Assembly (NCBI RefSeq): GCF_043641925.1
Contig: NZ_JBHZRU010000015.1
Location: 26,768-90,767, forward strand
Direction: 5' to 3'
Source: Paenisporosarcina quisquiliarum_A
GTDB lineage: Bacteria > Bacillota > Bacilli > Bacillales_A > Planococcaceae
Length of the DNA: 64,000 bases
This document shows, in pieces, positions 43,078 through 51,661 of the stretch. Position 1 is the stretch's first letter; each line of letters starts with the position of its first letter. The notes under the pieces are model-generated. The model was not told the origin of the DNA and searched no databases. It saw only the letters and a program-made list of their open reading frames with translations. The translations under genes were made by a program, and so were the position numbers.

Positions 43078-43728
43078 TTATTCTGCACTTTTTCGGCTAT
43101 TCCAATCCGCTAAAAATCCTTCAATTCCTTTATCCGTTAAAGGATGTTTGAACATTTGTTTCATTACGTTAATTGGCATTGTACCAATATGTGCGCCATG
43201 TAAGGCTGCATCAGTTACATGTTGAGGATGACGGATAGAAGCTGCAATGATTTCAGTTTCAATGTTATGCAGTTCGAAAATTTGTGCAATCGTGCCAACT
43301 AAATCCATTCCATTATGACCAATATCGTCTAATCGACCAAGGAATGGCGATACATAAGTTGCTCCAGCGCGTGCTGCAAGAAGTGCTTGATTGGCACTAA
43401 AAATTAACGTGATGTTTGTTTTAATGCCTTCTTTAGAAAACACAGAACATGCCGCTAAGCCACCCGGCGTCATCGGTAATTTAACCGTGATATTTGGAGC
43501 GATAGCTGCTAATTCGCGTCCTTCTTTAATCATGCCTTCAGCGTCTAAAGCGATTACTTCTGCACTTACTGAACCTTCAACTAGTGTAGTGATTTCGCGT
43601 AAACGGTCATGAAAAGAGATGTTTTCTTTTGCAACAAGTGAAGGGTTTGTCGTAACACCAGATAAAATCCCCCACGCATGCGCTTCTTTTATTTCTTCAA
43701 AATTTGCTGTATCAATAAAAAACTTCAT
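43078..43728 (-). CDS. fsa: Fructose-6-phosphate aldolase / transaldolase-like
   Basis: A 216-residue member of the small transaldolase family. The Schiff-base lysine is in NITVKLPMT, and the C-terminal YVSPFLGRLDDIGHNG segment is typical. It cannot be decided from sequence whether it works as transaldolase in the pentose phosphate pathway (as YwjH of Bacillus is thought to do) or as an aldolase for fructose-6-phosphate. Confidence 0.9.
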   Translation of the reverse strand: MKFFIDTANFEEIKEAHAWGILSGVTTNPSLVAKENISFHDRLREITTLVEGSVSAEVIALDAEGMIKEGRELAAIAPNITVKLPMTPGGLAACSVFSKEGIKTNITLIFSANQALLAARAGATYVSPFLGRLDDIGHNGMDLVGTIAQIFELHNIETEIIAASIRHPQHVTDAALHGAHIGTMPINVMKQMFKHPLTDKGIEGFLADWNSRKSAE

Positions 43729-43752
43729 ATTAGTATTGCCTCCTATTTATGG

Positions 43753-43797
43753 AAAAAGAGGAGAAGGCCGCAAACAATGTCAACGGACACTTCTCCT
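43753..43797 (-). terminator. Terminator of fbaA
   Basis: AGGAGAAG (43759-43766) pairs with CTTCTCCT (43790-43797), with inner CCG/CGG; five A residues at 43753-43757 give the minus U tract. It separates fbaA from fsa. Confidence 0.75.
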
Positions 43798-43824
43798 TGT
43801 TAGTCATTTTCTAGATTATTCAGC

Positions 43825-44682
43825 TTACGCTTTCCCTGCACTTCCAAAGTCGCGCATTTTTCCTTGCACAGTCGTTTGAATCGCATCACGTGCTGGGATT
43901 AAATACTTGCGTGGATCGTAAGCATCCGGGTTGTTATTTAAGAAATCACGAATCGCTTTTGTTGCTGCGATTTGATTTTCTGTATTTACATTAATTTTTG
44001 CCGTTCCAAGTGAAATTGAACGTTGAATGTCTTTCACTGGAATTCCAGTACCACCGTGAAGAACTAGTGGTAAATCAGATAGTTTAGAGATTTCTTCCAT
44101 CTCAGCAAAGCCAAGATTTGGTTCACCTTTGTATGGTCCATGAACAGAACCTAATGCTGGTGCTAAACAATCAATATCCGTACGATTAACTAATTCTGCA
44201 CATTCTTTTGGATCCGCATAGATAACGCCGTCCGCAATGATATCATCTTCTTGGCCGCCAACTGTTCCTAGCTCAGCTTCAACTGATACTCCTTTAGCAT
44301 GTGCATATTCCACTACTTTAGATGTAATTTCAATATTTTCTTCAAGTGGATGATGAGAAGCATCAATCATAACTGAAGTAAATCCAGCGTCAATTGCTTC
44401 CTTACATTTTTCAAAACTAGAACCATGATCTAAGTGGATCGCTACTGGAACAGTAATTTTATAATCATGCATTAAACCTTTTACCATATGAACTACTGTT
44501 GTAAAACCACCCATATATCGAGCTGCACCCTCAGAAACTCCTAGAATTACTGGAGATTGTTCTTCTTGAGCTGCTTGTAAAATGGCTTGCGTGAACTCCA
44601 AGTTATTAATATTAAATTGTCCAATTGCATAGCCTTCTTTTTTCCCTTTGATCATCATGTCTTTCATTGATACTAGTGCCAT
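43825..44682 (-). CDS. fbaA: Fructose-bisphosphate aldolase, class II
   Basis: A 285-residue zinc-dependent aldolase cleaving fructose-1,6-bisphosphate in glycolysis. Zinc ligands lie in HLDHGSSFE, in VEAELGTVGGQED and in VLHGGTGIP. ATG 44682 (MALVSMKDMM) has GGAGG at eight bases; the longer frame to 44769 is not supported. Confidence 0.96.
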   Translation of the reverse strand: MALVSMKDMMIKGKKEGYAIGQFNINNLEFTQAILQAAQEEQSPVILGVSEGAARYMGGFTTVVHMVKGLMHDYKITVPVAIHLDHGSSFEKCKEAIDAGFTSVMIDASHHPLEENIEITSKVVEYAHAKGVSVEAELGTVGGQEDDIIADGVIYADPKECAELVNRTDIDCLAPALGSVHGPYKGEPNLGFAEMEEISKLSDLPLVLHGGTGIPVKDIQRSISLGTAKINVNTENQIAATKAIRDFLNNNPDAYDPRKYLIPARDAIQTTVQGKMRDFGSAGKA

Positions 44683-44747
44683 TGAGAAATCCTCCATTTC
44701 ATCTATAGGAAGTAAATTATCGTTGATTAACCATCTCTTATCATACC

Positions 44748-44779
44748 AAAAGCAGCCAGTGATTGCCACTAGCTGCTTT
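44748..44779 (-). terminator. Terminator between spo0F and fbaA
   Basis: AAAGCAGCCAGTG pairs with CACTAGCTGCTTT with two mismatches, followed on the minus strand by TTTTGG. It directly follows the spo0F stop codon. Confidence 0.75.
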
Positions 44780-44782
44780 GTT

Positions 44783-45142
44783 TCAATCTTGTAACATTGC
44801 GTTTACAGCGTCCCGAACTTCATAAATATCGAATGGTTTTGTAAAGTAATGAGCTGCTCCTAATTTCATTGCTTCTTGGATTAAGTCAAGTTCTCCATAA
44901 GCGGTCATCATAACAACGGGAACCTCAGGCATTTTTGATTTTAATCTTTTTAAAATTTCTATTCCATCCATACCAGGAATCTTCATATCTAATAAAACGC
45001 CATCCGGTTTTATACGCTCTGCGATATCCAAAGCTTCAATTCCGTTTGCCGCTAAAAACGTTTCATACCCTTCTCGCTTAAAAACTTCATTTAATAAAAG
45101 ACGAATTCCTTGTTGATCGTCTACGATTAACAATTTTTTCAC
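44783..45142 (-). CDS. spo0F: Sporulation response regulator Spo0F
   Basis: A 119-residue stand-alone receiver domain of the sporulation phosphorelay: it takes phosphate from sensor kinases and passes it to Spo0B. Acid pocket Asp8-Asp9, phospho-acceptor Asp52 (LLDMKIPG), Thr80 (MMTAYG) and Lys102 (FTKPFD) are all present. GTG 45142 with GGGAG ten bases ahead is preferred to the upstream frame. An extended -10 promoter lies at 45188-45196. Confidence 0.94.
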   Translation of the reverse strand: MKKLLIVDDQQGIRLLLNEVFKREGYETFLAANGIEALDIAERIKPDGVLLDMKIPGMDGIEILKRLKSKMPEVPVVMMTAYGELDLIQEAMKLGAAHYFTKPFDIYEVRDAVNAMLQD

Positions 45143-45182
45143 GATAACCAGACTCCCTTTTTTACCCATTCAACTTACTTTT

Positions 45183-45437
45183 CTACAATTCTACCAAAAA
45201 TCCTTCTTTTTTCAGTAATAAATGTGCAAAAAAAATATTTTGTTTACTTTTTAATAGATTAATAGGAACTACACAAGAAATCTCACGTTTAAAAGTTGCA
45301 GATAAACGATCAGTTTTTCTGCTTTTAAAAATTTCGTGTGCATCTAAAGTTATTCGAGAGGATGTTGCCTCGGAAAGGATGACGGCGGGACAATTTGATG
45401 CTGCCCGCTTCGCTTCCGCATTCTTTACTGTTGGCAT
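45183..45437 (-). CDS. Doubtful ORF between pyrG and spo0F
   Basis: An open frame of 84 codons with no ribosome binding site ahead of its ATG and no family that I recognise. In Bacillus the DUF2529 gene ywjG occupies this interval; this peptide does not resemble it and is half as long. The spo0F promoter overlaps its end. It could be a remnant or a chance frame. Confidence 0.2.
   Translation of the reverse strand: MPTVKNAEAKRAASNCPAVILSEATSSRITLDAHEIFKSRKTDRLSATFKREISCVVPINLLKSKQNIFFAHLLLKKEGFLVEL
45188..45196 (-). promoter_or_regulatory. Extended -10 promoter of spo0F
   Basis: Minus-strand TGGTAGAAT: TG, one base, TAGAAT (45188-45193). A TTACTG at 19 bp could be a poor -35. No sigma-H or Spo0A site is clear, although spo0F uses both in B. 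subtilis. Confidence 0.45.
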
Positions 45438-45454
45438 ACTCTATTGAACAATTA

Positions 45455-45551
45455 CAACTGAGATTGCGATTCTTCTAACTGAGATGGCCATAATTCTAAC
45501 TGAGAACGCCATAATTCTAACCAAGAATCTCAAAATTCTAACTGAGATTCA
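45455..45551 (+). repeat. 21-bp repeat array, five units
   Basis: After ACAATTACAACTGAGAT, cores ACTGAG, ACTGAG, ACCAAG and ACTGAG follow at exactly 21-bp intervals, each preceded by TTCTA. The bases between cores vary. The array ends about 20 bp from the pyrG terminator hairpin and has the same unit order as 7627-7725 and 8094-8182. Confidence 0.85.
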
Positions 45552-45572
45552 AAACACGCAAATCGTGCCATA

Positions 45573-45622
45573 CAAAAAGGTGTCCCAAAGTCACCTTACG
45601 TGACGTCTGGGACACCCTTTTC
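45573..45622 (-). terminator. Terminator of pyrG
   Basis: AAGGTGTCCCA on the left and TGGGACACCCTT on the right, with inner GTCACCTTACGTGAC pairing, form a long stem just after the pyrG stop codon. T runs on both strands make it potentially bidirectional. Confidence 0.85.
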
Positions 45623-45634
45623 AATTCAATCTAT

Positions 45635-47230
45635 TTATTCCCCAACCGATGCGCGAATAAATTCACGGAATAATGGTTGTGGACGTTGTGGACGAGAGAT
45701 AAATTCTGGGTGGAACTGAGAAGCAACGAAGAATGGGTGATTTGCTAGTTCAATCACTTCAATTAATCGGCCATCTGGACTAGTTCCTGAGAAAATGAAG
45801 CCTGCAGCTTCAAATTGCTCACGGTATTCATTATTAAATTCATAACGGTGACGGTGACGTTCGTAAACAAGTTCTTGTCCATAAGCTTCATGCGCTTTTG
45901 TTCCAGGAACCAATTTACATGGTTGAAGACCTAATCGTAGCGTACCACCTAAATCCTCGACGTCTTTTTGTTCTGGTAATAAATCAATAATCGGATACGG
46001 TGTAGCAGGGTTTAATTCAGACGAATGTGCACCTTGTAAATCTAAGATGTTACGCGCGAATTCAACAGTTGCTAATTGCATACCTAAGCAAATCCCTAAG
46101 AATGGCACGTTATTTATACGAGCGTATTCTGTAGCAGCAATTTTACCTTCTACACCTCGGTCTCCAAATCCACCAGGCACTAAAATACCATCTACATCGT
46201 TTAACCATTCAGCAACATTGTCTTTATTTACATGTTCAGCATTGATCCATTTCACTTCGATGTCTGCATCAAATGCAAAGCCGGCATGTTTCATTGCTTC
46301 AACAACTGAAATGTAAGCATCTTGTAACTCAACGTATTTTCCAACTAAACCGATGCGAACTTTTTTAGATAGATTTTTAACGCGATCTACTAATGCAGTC
46401 CAATCTGTCATGTCAGCTTCAGGAGCTTTGATTCCAAAGTGATCAAGCACGATTTGGTCCATATGTTGTTCTTGTAATGCTAAAGGTACTTCGTATAAGG
46501 ATTCCGCGTCACGTGCTTCGATTACTTCGCTTGCTTTAATGTCGCAGAATAAAGCAATTTTATCCTTCATGTCTTGCGGAACTGCATGCTCTGTACGAAC
46601 GACAATAATATTTGGTTGAATTCCTAAACTGCGAAGCTCTTTTACACTATGTTGCGTAGGCTTTGTTTTCATTTCTCCAGCAGCTCGGATGTAAGGAATT
46701 AATGTACAGTGAATGTACATGACATTATCCCCACCGAAATCGCCTTTCATTTGACGAATTGCCTCTAAGAATGGAAGTGATTCAATATCTCCAACCGTTC
46801 CACCAATTTCAGTAATAACAACGTCTGCATTTGTTTCTTTTGCAACGCGTACTAAACGTTCTTTGATTTCGTTCGTGATGTGTGGAATTACTTGAACTGT
46901 TCCACCTAGGTAATCTCCACGACGTTCTTTTTTCAAGACAGCAGAATACACTTTACCTGTTGTCACGTTTGAGAATTTGCTCACATTAATGTCGATGAAA
47001 CGTTCATAGTGACCTAAATCTAAGTCCGCCTCAGCACCATCGTCCGTTACATACACTTCTCCGTGTTGGTAAGGACTCATCGTTCCTGGGTCCACGTTAA
47101 TATAAGGATCGAATTTTTGAATGGCAACATTCAATCCTCGGTTTTTCAATAAACGGCCAAGAGATGCCGCTGTGATTCCTTTTCCGAGTGATGATACTAC
47201 TCCACCCGTTACAAAAATATATTTAGTCAA
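45635..47230 (-). CDS. pyrG: CTP synthase
   Basis: A 531-residue enzyme that aminates UTP to CTP with glutamine. The synthetase domain starts TKYIFVTGGVVSSLGKG; the glutaminase domain has its nucleophile in FLGICLGMQ and the His-Glu in FHPEF. The start is TTG 47230 behind GGAGG at eight bases; a longer open frame to 47287 includes the leader. Expression is controlled by the attenuator at 47329-47369. Confidence 0.96.
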   Translation of the reverse strand: MTKYIFVTGGVVSSLGKGITAASLGRLLKNRGLNVAIQKFDPYINVDPGTMSPYQHGEVYVTDDGAEADLDLGHYERFIDINVSKFSNVTTGKVYSAVLKKERRGDYLGGTVQVIPHITNEIKERLVRVAKETNADVVITEIGGTVGDIESLPFLEAIRQMKGDFGGDNVMYIHCTLIPYIRAAGEMKTKPTQHSVKELRSLGIQPNIIVVRTEHAVPQDMKDKIALFCDIKASEVIEARDAESLYEVPLALQEQHMDQIVLDHFGIKAPEADMTDWTALVDRVKNLSKKVRIGLVGKYVELQDAYISVVEAMKHAGFAFDADIEVKWINAEHVNKDNVAEWLNDVDGILVPGGFGDRGVEGKIAATEYARINNVPFLGICLGMQLATVEFARNILDLQGAHSSELNPATPYPIIDLLPEQKDVEDLGGTLRLGLQPCKLVPGTKAHEAYGQELVYERHRHRYEFNNEYREQFEAAGFIFSGTSPDGRLIEVIELANHPFFVASQFHPEFISRPQRPQPLFREFIRASVGE

Positions 47231-47328
47231 AGCAAATTCCTCCTTCGGTATTTTAAAAATGGCAGGACTTTTATATAGGTATTTCATGTCTAGCTACAAG
47301 CGCTTTTGTCGCACTTTTCACTCTTCAA

Positions 47329-47406
47329 TAAAAAAAGCGCCCCACCTGCAGTGTTTGCAGGGGGAGCGCATTATATAAGCGTTCAATCTCCCTTTTTAGG
47401 GAGCCC
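47329..47406 (-). promoter_or_regulatory. pyrG leader with CTP-sensitive attenuator
   Basis: The predicted transcript starts at 47406 with GGGCTCCC, followed by TAAAAAGGGAG, and then a terminator hairpin: on the minus strand GCGCTCCCCCTGCA pairs with TGCAGGTGGGGCGC and is followed by seven T. This is the arrangement known from B. subtilis pyrG, in which low CTP causes repeated addition of G at the GGGC start; the poly-G end then pairs with the C-rich left arm and prevents termination. All these elements are visible; the mechanism is carried over from Bacillus. Confidence 0.85.
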
Positions 47407-47413
47407 AATTAAA

Positions 47414-47442
47414 AGAGTAATCGGAAAGGCTAAATAAGTCAA
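47414..47442 (-). promoter_or_regulatory. Sigma-A promoter of pyrG
   Basis: Minus-strand TTGACT (47437-47442), exactly 17 bp, TACTCT (47414-47419), then seven bases to the GGGC start. The -35 lies four bases from the rpoE stop codon, so the two genes are packed with no terminator between them. Confidence 0.82.
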
Positions 47443-47445
47443 GAC

Positions 47446-48003
47446 CTATTCTTCGTCTTCGTCTTCGTCCTCTTCTTCATCTTCAACGATTTCGAAATCG
47501 TCATCCGTCTCGATTAAGTCAACCGCCACTTCTACTTCGATTTCAGCAACTTCTTCTTCATCTTCATCATCTTCATCAATGTCGAAGTCATCATCATCGT
47601 CGTCAGCATCCACTTCAACGAATTCGTCGAAGTCTTCTTCAAATGTGATTTCGTCATCATCTGTGTCATCTAAATCATCGTCGTCAGCAGCAGCTTTCGC
47701 TTTTTTCTTGCGGACTTTGACAGTTGGTGCAGTTTCTTCTTCAATTTGTTCTACAGGATACCATTCACGTAAGCCCCAACGATTTTCAGAAATCGCTAAA
47801 AAGCGTCCATCAATATTCATGTCTGTATAGTATTGAAGCATGCGCTCTTTCATTTGTGCATTTGTGAAACCATTTAAAGCCTGAATTTCATTTAACAACT
47901 CTTGTAAAGTTAATGATTCATGCTTTTCTTCTAGTATTGCATATCCCAAATCGATAAACGATTCTTCTTTTAGTTGTTCTTTTGTCATTTCACGAAATTT
48001 CAA
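47446..48003 (-). CDS. rpoE: RNA polymerase delta subunit
   Basis: A 185-residue protein: N-terminal HARE-HTH domain (about 1-85, with LGYAILEEKHESLTLQELLNEI and DGRFLAISENRWGLREWYPV), a short basic stretch (KVRKKKAK) and a very acidic tail of about 85 residues. Delta speeds polymerase recycling and displaces RNA. The start is TTG 48003, which aligns with Bacillus and has AAAGGA ten bases ahead; GTG 48012 lies too near that site. Confidence 0.93.
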   Translation of the reverse strand: MKFREMTKEQLKEESFIDLGYAILEEKHESLTLQELLNEIQALNGFTNAQMKERMLQYYTDMNIDGRFLAISENRWGLREWYPVEQIEEETAPTVKVRKKKAKAAADDDDLDDTDDDEITFEEDFDEFVEVDADDDDDDFDIDEDDEDEEEVAEIEVEVAVDLIETDDDFEIVEDEEEDEDEDEE

Positions 48004-48075
48004 CTCGTACACGTCCTTTCTACTTGCCTAAGCATAATACCCATTATATACAATCTATCTCTTAATATGCTACCG

Positions 48076-48234
48076 TCATTTCTTGTTTTTTGCATGATAG
48101 AGTTTTTGCCATCCATAAAAAAACAAATAGAAGGACAATAGAAGAAGGGGTATTGCACCCATTTGTTTATTATACAAGAAAAATGTCACGATTAAACATC
48201 CCACAATCACGACTACATGCATCGTATTCTTCAT
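48076..48234 (-). CDS. 52-residue membrane protein
   Basis: A small gene found by reading the minus strand. ATG 48234 is preceded by GGGGAGGA at eight bases. The peptide begins MKNTMHVVVIVGCLIVTFFL, has a short turn (YNKQMGAIP), a second hydrophobic helix (LLLLSFYLFFYGW) and a basic end (KLYHAKNKK). This is a compact two-helix membrane hairpin with a positive C-terminus, probably cytosolic. No family is recognised. It lies upstream of rpoE in the same direction. Confidence 0.7.
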   Translation of the reverse strand: MKNTMHVVVIVGCLIVTFFLYNKQMGAIPLLLLSFYLFFYGWQKLYHAKNKK

Positions 48235-48352
48235 ATATGACATCCTCCCCATTCCAATAGACTAATTATACCTAAAATCATGCTATAGGTGTCCATTTCA
48301 AACATCATTTTCATAATTCTTTGAAATTTATCAACCCATAACTCCCCTAGTA

Positions 48353-48361
48353 TGGCATAAT
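48353..48361 (+). promoter_or_regulatory. Extended -10 promoter of the first tandem paralogue
   Basis: TGGCATAAT: TG, one base, CATAAT (48356-48361). The second paralogue has the same form (TGTCATAAT, 50014-50022), which suggests both are read independently by the same type of promoter. Confidence 0.5.
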
Positions 48362-48397
48362 AAGTAAAAATCATTTTTGATAGAAAAGGAAGATCCT

Positions 48398-49915
48398 ATG
48401 AAAAAATCTTTTAAAATCATCACGCTTCTACTGGTAATCATCTGTATAAGCTTTCAGTATTCGATTGCTTTAAAAGAACAAAAAATGCCTCCTTCACCAG
48501 ATTGGAGTCGATCTATTGAAACTGATAATCATGCAAGCAAATACTTCAAACTTCAAAGTTTTCCAAATGATAATGGTTATAGCATTAGTCGAACAACTTT
48601 CAAACAATGGGATTATGTTGAATGTACATACGATTTAGATTGCCAAGAACTTTGGTCGATCGATGACTTTAATTATAAAAAGAAAACTTGGTCTGACGGT
48701 CATACAGCTTATTTCATTAAAGATGAAACCCTATTTAGTTCCACAACTCATGGAGTAAACACTGCTATTTCATCCTCTGTCGTGGACTTTACAAAAACCA
48801 AAGATTTCTTGGTGTATTGGAAAACGGATAATACATTAGTTGTTCAAAAAGGCACTGATGAACCACAAGAATATGTAACCGATGAGCCAGTTTGGTCAAG
48901 CATTGTTGTCGATGATCAAGTATTTATTGTTAGTAAGTCTATCAAAACGAATAAAGTGAGCATCAGTAAAGTAAACGAAACAATTACCCCTTACACTCAT
49001 TTTATTGCGAAATCCTATGAGACAATTCATTCGTTGGGCATGTTGTCTCTTAATGAAGATCAATATGTTCTTCACCTAGAAATAGGGATGAAAGAGGCTG
49101 GGGCGCGCAAGAAGACCCTAAGAGCAGCAGTCTTATCTAAAACAAATCCAGATGATTATAAACTGTCCGATATCATTTTTTTTGATAAAGAGTCGGGTGA
49201 AAAATTAAGGAATATGAATTATCCTTCTTTCTTTATGGGAACCAACAAAATTTTATTAACGTTCTCAGCTACTAAATCTTCAGGCAATCATATTTATGTA
49301 GCAGAATTTAATCCTAAAATAATCGAAGCTTCTGCTGTTTCAAAAAGTGATAATTATTACACTCACCCTCTTATGATAAATGAAGATACGATTATATATT
49401 ATAAAGAAACTCGTTCAGGTAAAGTCATGATGTATTCTTCGCAGCTCGAGGAAATAAGAGCGGCTAGTGCCAACGGTTTAAAAGGAGATGCATTAGAAGC
49501 TTTCCATTTATTATTTGCACATTTATTCAAAGGGATTTTACTCGCAATGCTTTCCGTTGTGTGGATTGTTCCAGCAAGTTTCGTCAGTTACTTTCTCGTG
49601 AACCAACTAGGGAAATATGATAATCAGTTAAAATACTTTTGGATGTATATAGCTTATATGGTTACTCTGTTAATCTCACAGTTTTTACTCTTTTCTCAAT
49701 TGCTGCATCCAGAAACAATGGTTAGTAAAATGATCTATCTTTCAGAAACTTGGCATATTTACATGATTTTACTGATTGCAACGATTGTTAGTGTTCTACC
49801 AGTTTTTCTATCTCTTACAAAACTAGATGACGACAATTCGAATCGCGCCTTAGTCCATGCTACCGTTTTAAATCTATTTATTTTATTAATATTGATTGGT
49901 CCTTATTTCTATTAA
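48398..49915 (+). CDS. Membrane protein of unknown function, tandem paralogue 1
   Basis: A 505-residue protein. Residues 1-25 form a signal anchor (MKKSFKIITLLLVIICISFQYSIAL). About 26-380 is a beta-rich, presumably extracytoplasmic domain with repeated strand patterns (YWKTDNTLVVQKG, ISSSVVDFTKTKDFLVYW) that might be a propeller; it contains a C-x5-C pair (VECTYDLDCQ). The C-terminus has four transmembrane segments (about 385-505) ending LLILIGPYFY. ATG 48398 follows AAAAGGAAG. No family is recognised. Its neighbour is clearly homologous along its full length. Confidence 0.82.
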   Translation: MKKSFKIITLLLVIICISFQYSIALKEQKMPPSPDWSRSIETDNHASKYFKLQSFPNDNGYSISRTTFKQWDYVECTYDLDCQELWSIDDFNYKKKTWSDGHTAYFIKDETLFSSTTHGVNTAISSSVVDFTKTKDFLVYWKTDNTLVVQKGTDEPQEYVTDEPVWSSIVVDDQVFIVSKSIKTNKVSISKVNETITPYTHFIAKSYETIHSLGMLSLNEDQYVLHLEIGMKEAGARKKTLRAAVLSKTNPDDYKLSDIIFFDKESGEKLRNMNYPSFFMGTNKILLTFSATKSSGNHIYVAEFNPKIIEASAVSKSDNYYTHPLMINEDTIIYYKETRSGKVMMYSSQLEEIRAASANGLKGDALEAFHLLFAHLFKGILLAMLSVVWIVPASFVSYFLVNQLGKYDNQLKYFWMYIAYMVTLLISQFLLFSQLLHPETMVSKMIYLSETWHIYMILLIATIVSVLPVFLSLTKLDDDNSNRALVHATVLNLFILLILIGPYFY

Positions 49916-49932
49916 TGAAAAACAAACGTTAT

Positions 49933-49969
49933 TCCCGTATCCAAAATCAACTCTTGGATACGGGATTTT
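49933..49969 (+). terminator. Terminator of tandem paralogue 1
   Basis: TCCCGTATCCAA (49933-49944) pairs with TTGGATACGGGA (49954-49965), followed by TTTTC. Confidence 0.85.
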
Positions 49970-50013
49970 CTATTAAATTTATTGAAATATAAACACAAAA
50001 TGATGGTTAATTA

Positions 50014-50022
50014 TGTCATAAT
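50014..50022 (+). promoter_or_regulatory. Extended -10 promoter of the second tandem paralogue
   Basis: TGTCATAAT, about 40 bases before the chosen start codon and just behind the terminator of paralogue 1. Confidence 0.5.
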
Positions 50023-50059
50023 GAATGAAAAATCAATTTTTAATGTAAAGGACATGATT

Positions 50060-51589
50060 ATGAATAAATTATTTAAACTCATCACGACTCTACTCATCAT
50101 TGTATTTTTAAGTTTTCAATATTCCATTGCTTTAGAAGAACAAAAGCAACCACCTTCACCTGAATGGAGTCGTTCATTCCCCACTGATGGAAAAGGAACA
50201 GACTATTTTAAACTTCAAAGTGTACCTACTGAAAATGGATTTGGAATAAGTAGAATCTCTTTTGATCGTTGGGATTATGTCGACTGCGATACAAATTTAA
50301 ACTGTGACCAAATTTGGTCGAAAACCGATTTTAATTATCGAACCCAAGCTTGGACGGACGGAGACTCTACTTATTACATTAAAGACGAGACCCTTTTTCG
50401 TTCTAGCAATCCAAATACTGGTGTACCTATATCATCATCGGTAATCGATTTTACAAAATCTAAAGATATTTTGGTTTATTGGAAAACGGACAACAAATTG
50501 GTCGTTCAAAGAGACAATCAAGAACCGAAAGAATATGTAACAGAGGAACCGGTTTGGCAAAGCTTTATAGTAGAGGATCAAGTCTTTGTCGTTTATAAGT
50601 CTGTAATCACAAATACCGTCGTCATTAATCAAGCAAGTGAAACACTAACACCTTTTGCTCAATTTGAAACAAAAGCCAATGAGAATATACATTCCATGCA
50701 TTTATTCGCTTTAAATGCGAATGAATATTCCATTTTACTAGAAATCGGTCTCAAATCAGCCGGTGCACGTCATAAATACATTCGAACTGCCAATATTTCT
50801 AAAACAACTCCAGAAGATCCTGTCTTTTCTGAGATCACATTTGTAGATAAAGTATCCGGTGAAAAGCTTAGAGACATGAATACTCCCTCGATATTTAATG
50901 GAAAAGGTACACCATACCTAACATTTACAGCTACTATGTCTACTAAAACTGGATCAAGCAATCATATATTTGTCGGTGAGTTGAATCCAGAAAGAATTGA
51001 AGCATCGGTTGTCACTAAGAGTGGTGATTATTATAGCCACCCTGTCATGTTAAATGAAGAAACGATTATATTTTATAAAAATGTGAAATCCAACAATGAA
51101 TTGATGTACTCTTCTTCAAGTGAAGAAAAAAGTGAGCTGAGTGAAAATGGATTAAAAGGTGACGCGAAGGAAGCATTCCATTCGTTTTTCACTCAATCAT
51201 TTAAGGGGATTTTACTTGCATTGCTATCATTCTTATGGATTGTGCCTGCTACTTTCATCAGTTATTTCACTGGGACACATCTACAAAAACGAGGAAATCG
51301 ACATTTATCTCCTTTGATGTATGGTAGTTATATCGCTACAATGTTCATCAGTCAATTATTAGTATTTTCACAAATACTTCATGCAGATTCAATCGTTAGT
51401 AAAATGCCTTATCTTTCGGAAACTTGGCATCTTTATCTACTTTTGTTCATCACAAGTGTTGTGAGTGTACTACCTCTAATCTTGTCTCGAACAAAGATTA
51501 TTGAAGACAATGCAAACCGTGCTATAGTGCATGCAACTCTACTTAATTTAGTAATTTTGGTTATCTTAATTGGACCTTATTTCTTTTAA
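50060..51589 (+). CDS. Membrane protein of unknown function, tandem paralogue 2
   Basis: A 509-residue homologue of the preceding gene with the same plan: signal anchor (1-25), beta-rich domain with the C-x5-C pair (VDCDTNLNCD), four C-terminal transmembrane segments and the end ILIGPYFF. Shared landmarks include PPSPEWSRS, FYKRWDYV-like FDRWDYV, VYWKTDNKLVVQ, EPVWQSF, SGEKLRDMN and SETWHLYLL. ATG 50060 has AAAGGAC upstream; the longer frame from 49982 runs over the promoter. The pair arose by duplication, with separate promoters and terminators. Confidence 0.82.
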   Translation: MNKLFKLITTLLIIVFLSFQYSIALEEQKQPPSPEWSRSFPTDGKGTDYFKLQSVPTENGFGISRISFDRWDYVDCDTNLNCDQIWSKTDFNYRTQAWTDGDSTYYIKDETLFRSSNPNTGVPISSSVIDFTKSKDILVYWKTDNKLVVQRDNQEPKEYVTEEPVWQSFIVEDQVFVVYKSVITNTVVINQASETLTPFAQFETKANENIHSMHLFALNANEYSILLEIGLKSAGARHKYIRTANISKTTPEDPVFSEITFVDKVSGEKLRDMNTPSIFNGKGTPYLTFTATMSTKTGSSNHIFVGELNPERIEASVVTKSGDYYSHPVMLNEETIIFYKNVKSNNELMYSSSSEEKSELSENGLKGDAKEAFHSFFTQSFKGILLALLSFLWIVPATFISYFTGTHLQKRGNRHLSPLMYGSYIATMFISQLLVFSQILHADSIVSKMPYLSETWHLYLLLFITSVVSVLPLILSRTKIIEDNANRAIVHATLLNLVILVILIGPYFF

Positions 51590-51661
51590 AAATTGAATAG
51601 TAAATGTGGTCGATGATATTTCGCAAAATAGCTTTGCTTTTCAAGGGCTTGCGCCGAACTA

